DNA from: Cadophora sp. MPI-SDFR-AT-0126
Lineage: Eukaryota; Ascomycota; Leotiomycetes; Helotiales; Ploettnerulaceae
DNA length: 64,000 nt
Assembly: GCA_020747065.1 (NCBI GenBank)
Contig: JAGMVK010000009.1
Span: 1,302,001 to 1,366,000, forward strand
Direction: 5' to 3'
The position numbers and the translations under genes are program-made. Within the stretch, counting starts at the first letter, position 1. Each line of letters starts with the position of its first letter. The notes under the pieces are model-generated. The model saw only the letters and a program-made list of their open reading frames with translations, did no database searches and was not told where the DNA came from. Below, piece after piece: positions 25,779 through 39,906 of the stretch.

Positions 25779-28700
25779 AAGCCGGAGTAAATCTCCCTAT
25801 CTTAATAAGACTAGTATAAGCTTACTACTATTAAACTTAATATCTTAATATAGCTTTAGAAATTAAGTTTAGCTACGAAGGTACTACAGCTTTTCCTAAA
25901 AAGGAATAGGTACTAAGACCCTAGAATAAAAATTAATAGTTTAGAATTAAAACCCTAGGACCCCTCTTAGACTAATATCTTAAGTTAATTATAAAGCTTA
26001 GTTCTAAAAGTAATTTTAATCCTCTTACTTATTTTAAACGCTTTATTAGAATTACTAAAATAGAATCTAGCTTAGATTTACTACTAAGTAAAAACCTTAG
26101 ATAAGAGGAGTAGAAAGTTACTTATAATCCTAGATTATAAGTTAGTTTAATATAAAAAGTATACTAATTCTTCTCTTAATAAAAAAAATCGAAAATTAAT
26201 ATCTTTACTTCTTTACTTATTTCTAAAACTTTTAGAAGAATTACTAAGTTTTAGTAAACTAGTACTTAAGCTTTTTAAAACTTATTAAGTTTTTTCTTTA
26301 TCTAATGTTTTTAATACTTCTAAAAAACTAAGTTCCTTAATTTCTTAAGATAAATTATTCTTCTTTATTAAACTTTACTTTAATTAGAATATAACTAATT
26401 TATTAAAATAGAACTTACTTTAGTTAATAAAGGGTAAGATACCTCTTCTTAAGTCTAAGGGAATACTTTTCTTTATAAGAGCTAATATTTCTAATTTCTT
26501 AGAATAATACAAAGAAATCTGTAATAACTACTCTATCTTTACTATAGAATAAGTCCTTTATCTTTCTTACTACTATAATAGTACTTATAGGGATATAGTT
26601 AAGACTATACTTAAGTAGAAGAAGCGTAGAGACTAGGATATTCTCTTTAAAGCTTTAAAAGCTAAATTCTAAGAGTATAACTAATAGTAAATTAGGAATA
26701 CTATGAAATTCCTCTAAGAGTTTATAATAATAAGTAAAATTAGTAAGGACTTTAAGAACTACTATTAACTCTATACTTAAGTATTAGAAGCTTTCTTATA
26801 GAAGAAAGTACTTAGTAAAGTAAACTAAGGTTAACTATTCCTCTTTAGTATTTTAGAAGGGCTTAGAAATAAGCTTATTAAGTATTATAAAGTTAATAAT
26901 TTAGCTTTGGAAATTTATAAGAAGTATAAAGAATTCTGCGATAATATACTTAAATTAGTAAAGAGTAAGTAAACTATTAAAGTACTTTAGTAAGAAAAGG
27001 TATTAATTATTAAGTATACCCGGGAAATTTAAGACTTAGTTAAAGAATATACTTAGTATTCTATTATAATAGAAGCTACAAAAAAGAAGCTTATAGTAAT
27101 ACTTTTTACGAAGTAAGTAATTACTAAAGTAGAAAAAGAAGATTTAGAATAAATAATTTTAAATTTCACTAATTTAAAAATTAATAGACTTTATAATAAG
27201 ATTAAGAAGTTTATAACTGATATATAAATATAATATACCCTAGAATTCGGATACTAGTATTAGAATACCCCTTAGTAATTTCGCTTAGAACCTAATTACT
27301 TAAACTATACTTAATAAGATATATAGAGTAGCTAAGTTAATATAAGTAGAGGTATAGAAGTTAATACTATAAGATATAAAAGGAAACTAAGAGTTTATAA
27401 TTTCTATAAGGGAAAGTTTAAGGTAAAACCTTATTAATTTAGAAATAAATACCTGATCTTCTACTTCTATATTAATAATAGGATTTATTATATTAATAAG
27501 TATAGAAAGCTTTATTATAGCCTAAATAGAGAAGGAGCTAAAGAAGTAGTTAAAAAGTAAGGGATAGTATAAGTTAGTATAATTAGACTTAAAACTATTA
27601 GAATAGAGTAGGACCCGGATTTAGAGGTATAAAAGATAAACTCTTAAATCTATATTATTATAAAGCCTTCTATTCGCGATACTAAGTTAAACTTAAAAGC
27701 TATAATTAATCCGGGTAAAAAGATAATTATTATTATCTATATATCTAAAGATATAAAACTTAGATAAGTAGAGATTAATACTAGTATAAGAACTAGGTAA
27801 GCTTTTTTTAAGTAAAGTATAGAAGTAAAGAATAAAGTAAGAGAGAGATTATAGAATTATCTTAGATAAAGTGAATTAAGAGTTTAAATAACTTAAGATT
27901 ACTAATAATAATTAGGAGATAGATAATATAAATAGTAATCTTAGAGTAGAGATTATTAAGGAAAGTACTAGAGCTAGGAGATAAAAGAAAATAAGCTAGC
28001 GAAAAACTATTAAAGTATTAAAATAAGAGAAATTCCTTAATAAATATATTACTTCCTTTACTTAAGAGAGTATAATTAATATTATTATAAATTAGGATTT
28101 AAAAGTTAAGATTAAGAACCTTTATAGCTTATAAGCTTAATAAGATAGGATAATAAATCGGACTATTCCCTTAGTACTAATTAAAGAGAGCTCTAATATT
28201 TATATTAGTTTAATTAAGGAAGACAAAATTAATAAACTTAAATCTAGTACTCTTAATACTATAGATATTAGTAAAATTAATATAAGAGATATTAAGACCC
28301 TTATAAACTTTATTACTAAATAGGATAAAATAATTAAGAACTATTTAGAGCTTATTATATAAATCCCTAAAATATAAGTAGTAGTTATTAGGAAAATCAG
28401 GGTTTAAGTTATAGTAGACTCCGAGTCTGAAGTTAATATTATTAATAAGGCTATTACTGAAGTAGCTTAACTACTTATTATTTCTTATAAGGCTATAACT
28501 TTCTGAACTATTACTAGAGATTAAGTAACTTTTAATAGGAAGATTAAGAATATCACTATTAATATTAAGGGTATTTAGAACTATACTGATTTTTTTTATT
28601 ATTAAGGATACTAGTTATAACTTACTACTCGGAATACTATTTATTCTTAAAAGCTACTTAGGTTTTAAGTACCTTAGTAATAGAGTAATAGTTATAATAT

Positions 28701-31700
28701 TTATAAATATAGCTTATATAAGAACTAGGCAGGTTATTATTACTAAAGACCTTACTAATATTAGAGATAAATTAGAAAATACTTAACTAGTATATATACT
28801 AAGGTAAGTACTAGTATAAAGAGAGACTTAAATAAATTAGAATAGAAGGTCTTTACTTTTAATCCGGGATTATAAGTTAAGGTAAAGAGTTTTATAGGAA
28901 TTATTAGCGCTAAGTTACTAGATTAGGATATAATAAAAAGAAAATAGTAAAAAAATTATAATTTAACTTATAAGCTAGGATTATAGGTAATTATAAGCGA
29001 AATATATTTAATTTAATTAGACTTAAAAGGCGAAGAGTTTATATTTTTTATTAATAATAATCCTTTACTATAAGCTGAAACTAGGATTATAAGTATTAAT
29101 ATACTTTATAAAAAGAAAGTAGATAAGATAAAGCTAGTAGATCTTAGGACTTTAGATAGAAATATACTTAGGAGGATTAATAACTAGTTTAAGTAAAATA
29201 AGAAAGTATAATTACCTTAACTCAGGAGATTATTTATAAATTATATTATTAGCTAATTTCCAAATAAAGAGCTAGGATACTAGCTTATATAGGAAATATT
29301 TAATTAATTAATTATTAGTAAGTAGTTAATAATAGAAGAATAGGAATTACTATTTTAAATACTACTAAATTATAAGGGAGCTTTAGCCTTTAATTAAACT
29401 TAACTTAATAGGATTAAGGAAGAAGTTACCTTACTATTAGAGATTAAAACTATACTATATAAAGCCTAATAAGAGAAATTATTTCTAGTCCTAAAAGCTC
29501 TCTTAGAGAAGGTAATTTCTATACTTAAGGAATATCTAAAGTAAGGAATTATAGAACTATATTATAATCTATACTAAAATAAGTAGTTTCTAATTATAAA
29601 GAAAGAGAAAGGGGCCTTTTAATTAATTATAGCTATTATTAAAATAAATAGAGTTATTATCTAAGATACTAATATCTCTTTAAATATAGACTAGTTTTCT
29701 ATAGAATTTACTAGACTTATTATAGCTTCTTTAATTAACTTATTCTCTAAGTATAATTAATTTATATTAGATATATGTTTATAGGATATAATAGTAATTT
29801 ATACTCTACTAGGCCTTCTTTATATAACTAGACTACTTTAAGGAGCTATTAACTCTATAGCTTAGTTTATTTGAGCTATTTATAAGATTTTACTTAACTA
29901 TATTCCGGATATTATACTATTATATATAGATAATATTAAAGTTAAGGGTTCTACTTTATTCTATAATAATAAAGAAGTTCTACTAAGGATTTAGAAGTTT
30001 ATTATAGAATATATTTAAAATCTAGATAAGGTCTTAGTGCGCTTTAAGTAATTAGGAGTTACTATTAGACTTAAATCCTAGTATTACTTACTTAGACTTA
30101 AAATTATAAGATTTATTACTAATAGTAATAGATAGCGCTTTAAAATAGTAAAAGTATTAAAGATTTAAGAATAGGAGAGGTATAATAATATTTTAGAAGC
30201 TAGGGCTTTTATTAAAGTTATAATATATTATTAGCTATACATTAAAAATTTCTTAACTATTATAGTTCTAATATATATTATAATATAGAAAGGAGTTATA
30301 TTTAACTAGTAGCTTAATAACTAGAAGAAGAGATATCCGGTGTAATTTAAGAGTAGTCTCTAAAACTCTATAAAAAGTAAGTATAATGTAATAAAGAGGG
30401 AATACTAAAGAGCTTTAAAAGCTATAAAGAAGATATAAAGTAAACTTTATAGAGTATACTTTATTCTTAAAATAAATATAAAAGTTCTTATAAAATAGCT
30501 AAATAGAGTAGCTAGTAACTTACTTAGGGTATTACTTATAAATTAGATTACTTAAATATACTTAATAGACTTTAAAGTTAAATATATCCTAGGAATAAAG
30601 AATACTACTACTAATAGGCTATTATAAAGAGAAAGGAAGTACTCCTTAGATATTAATAAAAAGGATAAGGAAGATATTAATAAGTAGATTTTGAATAAGC
30701 TTAGCTTAGTCTTAATATTTATAATTTCCTTTAAATAACTTATAAGCTAAGATTACAAGTTAATAGAACGAATTCTGCAGCTAAACTACTCTAATAAGTT
30801 AGAGTAAATTACTAGGTTTCTTTACTTACTAAAATAACTAAGAATAGTTAAGTTAAGTAATTATAAAAAGTTTAAGAGTTAAGCTCTTTAGTACTTTACT
30901 TAAGATAAGTATCTCTATTATAGAGCTAATAACTATAACTAAGTATATCTTATTATTAAAGGTAAGCTTAAATAATTCAAAGTTATTAAGGAGTATTATA
31001 ATAAGAGAGGGTATAAAAGTACTGAATTAACTTTTTTTCGCCTTTTAAAGTAATTCTTTTAAGTTAGTTTTTATAAAGATTATAAAGCCTTTTATAAAAG
31101 TTATAAGAAATACTAGAAGAGATAATCTAGTTATAAAGAAAACTTACTATATCTAATTTAGCTAATTAAGCTATTTAAATATATTAACCTAGATATTATA
31201 AGAGTCCTTATACTAGATAATAAAAAGAAATACTTCGTTTTAGTAAAAGAGGACTTATTAAGATAGATTAAAGGGAGACTACTTATAAGGGCTAAATCTA
31301 CTGATATTACTAAGTTTCTATAGGAAGAGATTATTTACTAATATAACTTTTTTAGTAGACTTATAGTTAATAAGGGACTTAAGAATAAGAAAATAGTACA
31401 GGAATTTATATTAAAATATAATATTAAGAGAATCCAGATCTTAGCTTATAATTCCAAGGCTAATAGGAATATTAAGCATACTTATTAAGATATCTTAGAT
31501 AGTTTCTCTAAAGTAATAAAAGAAGGTTTTTATAAATAGATAAATAAATTTAAGAGTATTCTTTTTACTTTAAGAATATTAATTTATTAGCTAATTAAAG
31601 TAATACTATTCTTTTTACTTTATAGTTAAGAGATTATTTTACCCTTAGAAAGTAAGTTTCTAGTTTAGAGAATAATAGATTATAGTAAAGTCTATATTAA

Positions 31701-32075
31701 GAGAGATCTTCTAGCTCTTTAAGCTTACTAATTAGAACTCTAGGATAAAGATATTAAAGATATTATTCTCTATAAAAGAAAGTATTAGGAAGCTATAAAA
31801 GAGATATAGGACTAAATATAAGTTCTTAAAGTTAAGCTAATTATAAAGAATAACTTAGTTCTAGTTTATAATATATAGTAATTAATCGATCTTTTAATAG
31901 ATATGAAATTGAAGTACTAATAGTGTAAGCTATATAAAGTCTTTAAGAAGGACTCTTAGAAAAGGTATTATTAGTTATAAGAGCTTAATAGAATTACTCT
32001 TAAGGAAATATTTATTATAAATTAACTTAAATGATTCTTTTAGTAAGATTAAATACTTTTTTTATTCTTAGAGAC
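25779..32075 (+). pseudogene. Gypsy relic E3, gag-pol on the plus strand
   Basis: A second gypsy lineage. A Gag-like region lies at about 26,440-27,650 (FLEQYKEICNNY when TAA is read as Gln). The protease motif is at about 28,400 (VDSESEVNIINKA, Gly of DSG lost). Reverse transcriptase is about 29,470-30,130, with LLYIDNIKVKG in the position where this lineage has FIDDVPVKG. RNase H is about 30,350-30,640 and integrase about 31,190-31,520 (RLIVNKGLKNK, then AYNSKANRNI). The left edge abuts the target duplication of copia copy 2, so its true 5' end and LTR may be lost or cut by that insertion. I could not identify an LTR pair. RIP stops throughout. Confidence 0.75.
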
Positions 32076-32089
32076 TAAAAATAATTTAT

Positions 32090-32925
32090 TAGAATCAGAA
32101 AATAATATAGATAGTAATAGTAATTATAAAGAATTAAAAGGTAATAAAACTCTTATTATAATGCTATAAACTCTCCCTTATTTTATTTTATAAGTAGTTC
32201 TTCTTAGATTAACTATTACTTAATAAGCTAGTTATTATTAACTTCTATATAACTCTTAATTTAGATTATAACTCTTATAAGATAAGGTTATCTTATAAAC
32301 TTAGTTAGGATAAGATATATATATTTTTTTATATTTATTATTTTTCTAAATACTCTTTACTCTTTTTTTAATAGATTTTTATTTAAAGTATACTTTCTTT
32401 ACTTTATTTTCTTAGTCTTATTCTTATACTCCTTACTATTTTACTTTAAAAAGTACTATCTATATTTTTTATATAGTTAAAAAGCTTATATATTCTCTTT
32501 TATTTACTTAGTTAAATTTCCTTTATATATAATATTCTTTTTCTTATATAATTTATTATTTATCTTAGTTATTATATATATAATAGTACTAATATAATTA
32601 GTTAAGAAGCGATTAGTTATTAAGGTTATTTATTAATATTTATTTACCTAGAGAGTGAATTAACTACTTAATTAAGTAAGTATAAAATATTTATTATATA
32701 TTACAGAACTAGAAAGAATAATCTTAAGCGCTAGTGTAGTTAGCTTTACTAAGAGTTTATATATTCTCTATCCTAGTAGTCTTTCTCTTATAACTTCTAC
32801 TCTTTTATATTAATTAGTAATAAAATTTTCCTAGTCTAGAAATTATATTAAAAATCTAAATTTAAAAGTTAATAATTAGAAATCTATTTAAATTTCACTT
32901 ATAAGCTAGCTTATAAGTTAAATTT
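32090..32925. other. TA-rich spacer after gypsy relic E3
   Basis: Pyrimidine-rich on the plus strand, especially around 32,330-32,560. It may hold the remains of an LTR or leader, but I could not match it to another place in the window. No frame with recognisable motifs. Confidence 0.4.
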
Positions 32926-35900
32926 ATTATTAAAAATAGTGCTTAGATTTATCTTCTTAAAGAATACTAAGGGTTTAATTAGTAATTTTAACTTAGGAGT
33001 TAAGAAGCGCTAAATACTAAATAAGAAAGTTAAGAAGTCTATAACTATTATCTTAAGCGATAATAAGCTTAATATAGTTATTATAAGACTCTTTAAGATA
33101 CTAATTAAAGGAAAAGGAAAAGAAGTAGCTAAAATAACTAATAATTCCGGATTATAAGTTAGTTTAAGACTAGAATAATAAGGAAGGGTAATTATAGAAA
33201 TATTTAGTATTAAGGAATTACTTAATAATATTAGTCTAGAGATATAAGCTATACTAATTACTTAAGGTAATATATATTTAGAAAAGTACTTAAAGAAGAA
33301 GGATAAAGTTCTTATAGATTAGTAGGAAATATTTTAAGGATACTTAGTAAAAGAGGAAGGCTTTAATACTAAAGCTTTTATAAAATACTATTATATTTTA
33401 AAGGAGTATATTAATATAGCTCTAAGTTAAAGAAATAAGAAGATATAAAATCTTAATAAAATTACGAAGAACTAGACTACTAATTATAAGAAGATATTTA
33501 TTATAGAATACTTAAGTACTATTAATTCGGATTAATTAATAACTAACCTTAGTATACTATTTATTAAAATCCCTACTTTTTTATAAGTCTTACTAGCTTT
33601 AAATAAGTATATTATTAATTATACTTAAGTACTAAAAGTTATAAAAAATACTATATTAAGAGGCCGGAAAGATATTAAGCTTAATTCCTATACTTTAAAA
33701 CACTACTAGGAATACTTAGATAATACTGATTTCTTTACTTAGATTACTATTCTACTAACTAAATATAAATTATATTAAGTTAGTCTTAAAGTATCTTAGT
33801 ATAGCTTTTTCCTTCTAGTTATTTAGAATAATACTAGACTTAATAGAGATTTCTTAAATAAGAACTAACTAACTTAATTCTTTATAATTAATACTAAAAA
33901 AGTAGAGGCTAAGATTACTAAGTAGATAGCTATAAACTAAGCTAATACTCCTGCACTTATTAGTAGTTTTACCCTTATTATAACTGTAAATAATTTAGTT
34001 GAAACTTTTATTACTTAAACTTAATAAGAAAGTTTAGTACTAGAAATATTTAATAATCTAAGCTTATAAGTTAAAAGTACTGAAAAGTTACTTAAGCTAG
34101 TAATAAATCTAAAAGAGGATACTAACTCTACTTTTCTAAAGAGCTAGAAAGCTAAGGTACTAAATAATTAGTAAGAAATTAGTAAACTAGAGTAATTTAT
34201 TAATTCTACTATAGAACTACTTAAAGTAAAGAAGAGCTTAAAGGAAAACACTAAACTTTCTTTAATAATATAAGATAGTTATATATTAGATAATCTTAAA
34301 ATAATTAATAATCTAAGCTTACTAATTAATCTTAAGGATCTTAAGCTTAAGTTCTTAACTTTTATTAACCTTATAAAGAAGAATCCTAAGGCTACTTTAG
34401 TAATCGAGATATTATCTCTTAAGAGTAAAGAAAAAGCTATTATTGCAACTAATAATAATAGATTTAATATTAAACTTCTACTTATAGTCCTTTAAATACT
34501 AAAGGAACTCTAAGAGTATATTATCTAATTTTATAATTAAATACTTTAAGAATTATAAAAGCGTTTTAATTCCTTTATTATTACTCTTAATATTAAAGTA
34601 GTTACTTAAGAAGAGACTTTAGTTTATATTAACTAGATCTTCGATCTTATTTAATTTAAATTTCTTACTACTACTATTCTTAATAATATTACTTAAAAGA
34701 ATAAATTAACTTATAATTCTGAATTACTAGTTAGAATACCCTAAGCTCTAAAGGAATAATATAGCGTGAATAAAGTTAAGTTAAATAAGGAGGCTTATAG
34801 CTATAAGATTCTTATTTACATTAAGAGAACTACTAAGTATAGTAATCCTTTTATTATAAATATACTTTTTACTAAATATTTTTACTTTATTAAATATACT
34901 ATAGACTTATACTCTCTTAAGATAGAATACGCGGACTTTATATATGAATTCTATATTAAAAAGTATAGCTAATACTATAGACTAGTAAACTAAGTAAGAT
35001 TAAGTTATCTTATAAGTTATTTTAGTATAATTAAACTAGATCTAAGAGGTATAGATAAACTCTAATTAGATCTTAAATAAGCTAATATCTTTTAGAAGAA
35101 TTAAGATATTATTAAGGTAAAGGAGAAATAATACTTAGAACTCTCTAACTTTTACCTTATCTTAGATATTAAGAATAATATTACTATATTACTAGAGAAG
35201 ATTTATAAAGGTATTATTACTAAGGAAGCCTAGATTAAGTTTAAATCTATTAGTATATTTATACTTAAAAGCTTATATATTATGTTTTACTTCCTAATAA
35301 AGGAAAAAAAGACTAAGCTTTCCTTATTTAAAATTATATAATAAGAGTTAGCTATATATAAGTTTCATTATCAGGACTTTAATTCTACTAAGCTAGCTAC
35401 TTTATTCTTTTATAGTATAGTATATTTTATTACTTAGTAAGTATTATAGATAGATTATAGATTATACTTAGCTTATCTTATTACTTATAGTAATAATAAA
35501 ATTTATTTTATAGCTTATCTAGAGTTTCTTATCTTTATAGGAGCTAATAAGAGAGTTAAGAAAGTTTATTATACTAATACTAATATTAAGGATCTTATTA
35601 ATAATTGAAAAATAAGAGGTAATCCTAGATTATTAGTTAATATCTTATATAATTAGTATCTTAATCTTTAAATCTTTTTCCTCTTTAAATTCAGTCTTAG
35701 CTAAGTTAATACTTATTTATATAGTTATAAAGGTCTTAATATTATTACTTAAAAAAAGACTTAGAGATATTTTTATCTAATTAGCTAAAATCCTAAAAGC
35801 TTACTTAGAAAGTATAAGACTTAATTTAGGGCCTTATTAATCTTATTCGAGACTAATAAGGATTATCCTTATATATCCTTAATATACTAATAAGGAACTA

Positions 35901-37567
35901 TTCTTAATCCGCGGATTAGTAACTATAGTATTATATCTTAACTAGTAGTTTTCTTAAATAATTATACTACTTTAGCTAATAAGAATACCTTTAAAAATAG
36001 CGTAAAGGTATTTAACTTAATACTTATTATTCTAAGTCTTAAAAGTCCCTTAACTCCTTACTTCGTAACTCTACTTCCTTTATATACTTCTTTTATAGCT
36101 ATTATTATTATTACTAGACTAGGACTATTATTAGAAGTTCTTACTAATTAATTACTATAGATAGAAGCTTCTGTTTTACATAAGGCTAAAGAACTTATTA
36201 CTATAAAGGATACTAATTATATTAAATACTTTAAAAAGTATAGAGTAGAATAGCTAACGATTACTACTAAAGCTTAGGAAGTTATTTAAGAAATAGAAGA
36301 GTTAGCTTATAGTGAAAAATTATAGATTAAGTAATCCTTTCTTAATACTAGATTACTCTTAGATAATATTATAGATAGAATTCTTAAATTAGAATAAGAT
36401 AATAAAGATAAAGAGGATTATAAGGAAAGTTTTTAAGGATAAACTTATTAAATTAAAGATAATCTTAAAGTTAAGGAAGAGGACTACTTACTTAGTAATA
36501 AGGAAGATAATAATCTGGAAATTAGCCTTAATATAATTAGTAATCTTAGATTATTAGTTAGAAAAGAGGAGAAAGCTAAAACTTATAAGTATATTCTTTT
36601 AGATAAGGATATTAGAAGCGTTTCGGAATTAGAATATCTTCTTAAGGAAGATTATATTAAATCTGTTAGTAATCTAGACTTACTAGTTAATTTTAGAGAA
36701 AAGAGAGCTAAAGGTTATAACTTAAAGGGAAACTTCTAATTTAAAAGTAATATTATTAAAGAGGACCTTACTAATTTAACTCTTAATCTAGGATTAAAAG
36801 TTATCTAAGGTACTAATAGTAGTTAAGAGGTTAGTTAATAATTAGAAGGGGAACTTTACGTAGTATAAGATATTAATAATAATTAAACTACTAACTCTCT
36901 TAGTACTAGTAAGTAGGCTAAAAGATAAAATGAATTAACTACGCTTTATACTTCTAGATTAGAAACTACTAATATAGAAGGTAGAAATAAGGTTTAAGAA
37001 GTTAATAATATTAGTTATAATACTACATAAGAAAAAAGATTTCTTAAGAGACTTATTACTTAGAAGTAAGTTTTAGAGTCTGATAATATAAGTAAAGGAG
37101 ATAATATTAATAAAACCGGGCTTACTACTATAGAAAGAGCTATATAAGAGGCTATAATTTAATAAGCTTAGGCTATAAGTGTATAAGCTTATACTTAAAC
37201 TCTAATACTTAAGCTAAAGTTTTAGTTAATTATACCTTAATTAACTTTAGTAAAGACCGCGCCTCTTTCTACTCTTATTAAAGACCTTTATATAACTTAT
37301 ATAAATTTAAGATATCCTTTAAGAAATTCTATGAAAAGTATCTCTTATATCTTACTTAATATTAACCTTAGAGAAGAGAAAGAGGATACTTACTCTCTTT
37401 TAAAGAAGAGTAGAAGAAAGCGTAAAGCTAGAGATTCTATAGAACTTAAGAAAGTAATAAAGAAGGTAAAGAAGATAAAGGGCGCTTAAGTTAAGGAACT
37501 AGTAATAGAGTACTTATAAGTTCGGATTATAAGTAGAATTAAGCTATATATTAAAGGATGAAAATAA
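32926..37567 (+). pseudogene. Orphan long reading frame with a repeated short peptide
   Basis: One plus-strand frame can be followed for over 4.6 kb if TAA and TAG are read as mutated Gln or Trp. Landmarks at 33143, 34766-34972 (the one stretch open without stops, 68 codons) and 36542 are all in the same frame, so no indel is needed. It carries at least eight copies of a short motif N-x-x-L-[LQK]-[VI] (33143, 34055, 34310, 34714, 35621, 36542, 36671, 36785), an acidic and Gln-rich second half, and a very basic stretch near 37,405-37,480. I recognise no domain. It could be a further ORF of the neighbouring gypsy element, a captured gene, or a separate element. No start codon is evident. Confidence 0.5.
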
Positions 37568-37762
37568 AGTAATAATAAGGTTTAATTTCTTTTTAAAAGT
37601 AATATTATAGTATAGAGAAGAGTGGAATTATCTTTTTCTTTTTCTTTTTACTTTTTTTTCTTTCTTTCTTATACTAAATATACTTACTCTATAATCCTTC
37701 TCTTATAATAGTATAGCTAGGAATTATAATCTAAGGTAACTACTAAACTTAGTTAGAATAAA

Positions 37763-37978
37763 TATAATAAGGTGTATATTCAAAATTAGAGTATTACCTT
37801 AAGTAACCTTAGTTATAAGCCTTAGTAAGCTCCCTCCGCTTATAAGAGCTCCCCTTTATTTATAGAATTAGAGAATTAAAGACTTTTTCCACCTTAAATT
37901 TCAGCTATAAGTGACTTCTTATATTTTACTCCTAGGTTTAGTGACCTACTTAGTTTTGCGTTATACCAGGTCTTTATA
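37763..37978 (-). repeat. Solo LTR, family A, copy 3 (216 bp)
   Basis: Same sequence and orientation as the copies at 860-1076 and 17739-17955, and the least mutated in its distal half (GTGACCTACTTAG, TTGCGTTATACCAGG). No target duplication is visible (TAAA against GTAT). Confidence 0.63.
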
Positions 37979-39000
37979 GTATAACTTAAGCGGAAATTAG
38001 TAATTACTTAATATAAGTTAAGAAAGCTTCTTAAGTATAATTTCAATTCTTTATAAATTAAATAATTTCTCTTAATATATCTAAATTACTAAAGTCTCTT
38101 TTATCTTAATTTATATAACTTTTACTTTTATTACTTTAAGTCTTATAGCTAGAAAAGCTTCTAGCTAGAGTTAAAGAGTTAAGAGTATTATTAATAGCTC
38201 TACTAGATAAACTTATTATATTAGTAGTATCTATAATAAGAATAAAAGAAGATTTAAGTATAATTTAAGTATAACTTAAAATAAGAGTTCTAGGAGTATT
38301 AAAGAGATACTTTATAATTTCTTAGTAAGAAGTATTAGTATTAAGGTAGTTTTTATACACTATAACTCTATAAGTAATAAGAGTTATATAGTTATATTTC
38401 GAAAAGAAATAAAAGTAGTTTAAAAGAGTTTTATAAACTTAAGAGTTCTAGTAATAGTAATTATAATACCTTAAATTTATCTATAGTAGCTTTTATATAA
38501 AGAGAGTTATTTAAAGTCTCTATTAATAAAAACTACTTTACTTTAATTATACTAATTTATAATAAGTAGAACTAAACCTTAGTTTATTAGTTTATTTAAG
38601 AGATCTCTAGAATCCTAACTCTTTAAGAATAATAATTAAAGGCGATTTAGATAAGAATTAGTTAATTATATCTTCTAAGTAATAGGATATTATATAAGCT
38701 ATCTCTAGTAAGAGTAACCTTCTTATTTAATATAATAATATAATATTATTAAGTATAGTATCAAGTATAAGAGTAAGAAAGTAAGTAAATAATAATATTA
38801 TAAGTCTAGTATAAAGGAAATAAGAAGGTAAGGAGCTCTCAGAGGGGAAGGATCTTATATATATACGAATCTAGTTCAGCTTCTGTCCGGTAATATTCTG
38901 GCTAAACCTGAGTACCCCTATTTCCAGCACTTCCGTCACTTCAACGTTATATTATACGTGATCCTTGTGCTCTAGTTCAGCTGCCGGACGACGTTCTCGC
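37979..39000. other. TA-rich sequence leading into the DUF3435 relic
   Basis: 37,979-38,840 is strongly mutated with no recognised motif. From 38,841 the sequence is less mutated and may be more of the DUF3435-type gene, but I could not follow a frame across it. Confidence 0.4.
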
Positions 39001-39001
39001 A

Positions 39002-39769
39002 GCGCTTCCCCTAGACCTAACTATTATTAATCTCGAGTAAAAATAGAAACAGCTAAAGGCTAGAGCTTATAAGATCTAAGGAATAAAGGTTAAGACAGAA
39101 GTTCAACGTCTTATTACTAAGATTAATATTGCCTGGACTTAGTAGTAAAATATTATCTCTAAAGAGTACTAAGCTAATTACTTCTACTGTTATCTAATAG
39201 AAGATATTAAGAGGTAGAATAGTAGATAGTAAGAAGAGGAGTATATTAAGCTAGTAGTAGAATATTAGATTCTTAAATAAGTGTAGCTAGCTGAACTTAT
39301 CTATAATTATACTATAAGTATTATCTTATAGGAGATTATTGCGCGTCAGATCTACTCTACTAGTCTTATAGTCGCCCTCTGCTGCCTTCGAGAAGTATCT
39401 TGATAGTACTGACTCTCGGTTACCTTACTGCAGCTACCTCTCGTTAAAGAGGAATCGCCTGATCTTAAGCTATTCCCTCTTAAGCTTACTAAGGACTAAT
39501 GCCCTATCTATATTAATAACAAATTAAAGAGCTATAAGAAGCGGATAAGCTCTTTTTACTGCCCTACGAAAATAATAGATTACATTAAATAAATTCACTT
39601 TAAAAGAAGAAATCTATATACTAAGATAGAGTATTATTACTTAGTGTATAAGTCTCAAGGGCTTATTCTTAAGCACTTAGAGTATTTCAGAGGCTATATG
39701 TAGACTATACATAGTATTAAGCTCCGAGAACTAAGGTTTATACGTTCGTTAAAATAGACTACGTTTTAT
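39002..39769 (+). pseudogene. C-terminal part of a DUF3435-type protein (tyrosine-recombinase relative)
   Basis: From 39002 a single frame runs to 39769 with stops at Gln and Trp positions. It reads like the C-terminal third of the large fungal DUF3435 (formerly FluG-domain) family. There is a charged helical stretch (LEQKQKQLKARAY), the block IIARQIYSTSLIVALC, then KDQCPICINN, SFYCPTKIIDYI, a second degenerate finger in which Cys became Tyr, and ending YMQTIHSIKLR. Known DUF3435 proteins include the captain recombinases of Starship elements and many relatives. The catalytic domain is not preserved here, so captain status cannot be tested. Confidence 0.65.
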
Positions 39770-39906
39770 TTCATATATAGATCGTTAAATTACTATCCCT
39801 ATCTACTATAGTTTTCATTCTCTTTAGCCTTACTAGTGACTTTGTGCTATGTATGGGGGCAAGACCTTACTATTGCGATGCAAGTATTGTATGATGAAGG
39901 CAATTA

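Larger units (their letters stand above)
1..39800. other. TA-rich, RIP-mutated transposon block
   Basis: Base composition is dominated by TpA. Recognisable retrotransposon frames are full of TAG and TAA where Gln or Trp is expected, and catalytic Asp or Glu codons are often changed to Asn or Lys. All clear changes between repeat copies are C-to-T or G-to-A transitions, with CpA hit more than CpG, which matches repeat-induced point mutation in ascomycetes. The block ends near 39,800, where codon use and composition become those of normal genes. Only about 7.9-9.05 kb stays markedly richer in G and C. Confidence 0.93.

Noticed and set aside
38841..39000. Claiming a Starship captain
   Set aside because: Only a C-terminal part of a DUF3435-type protein is present. 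The catalytic domain, cargo boundaries and target repeats are not visible.
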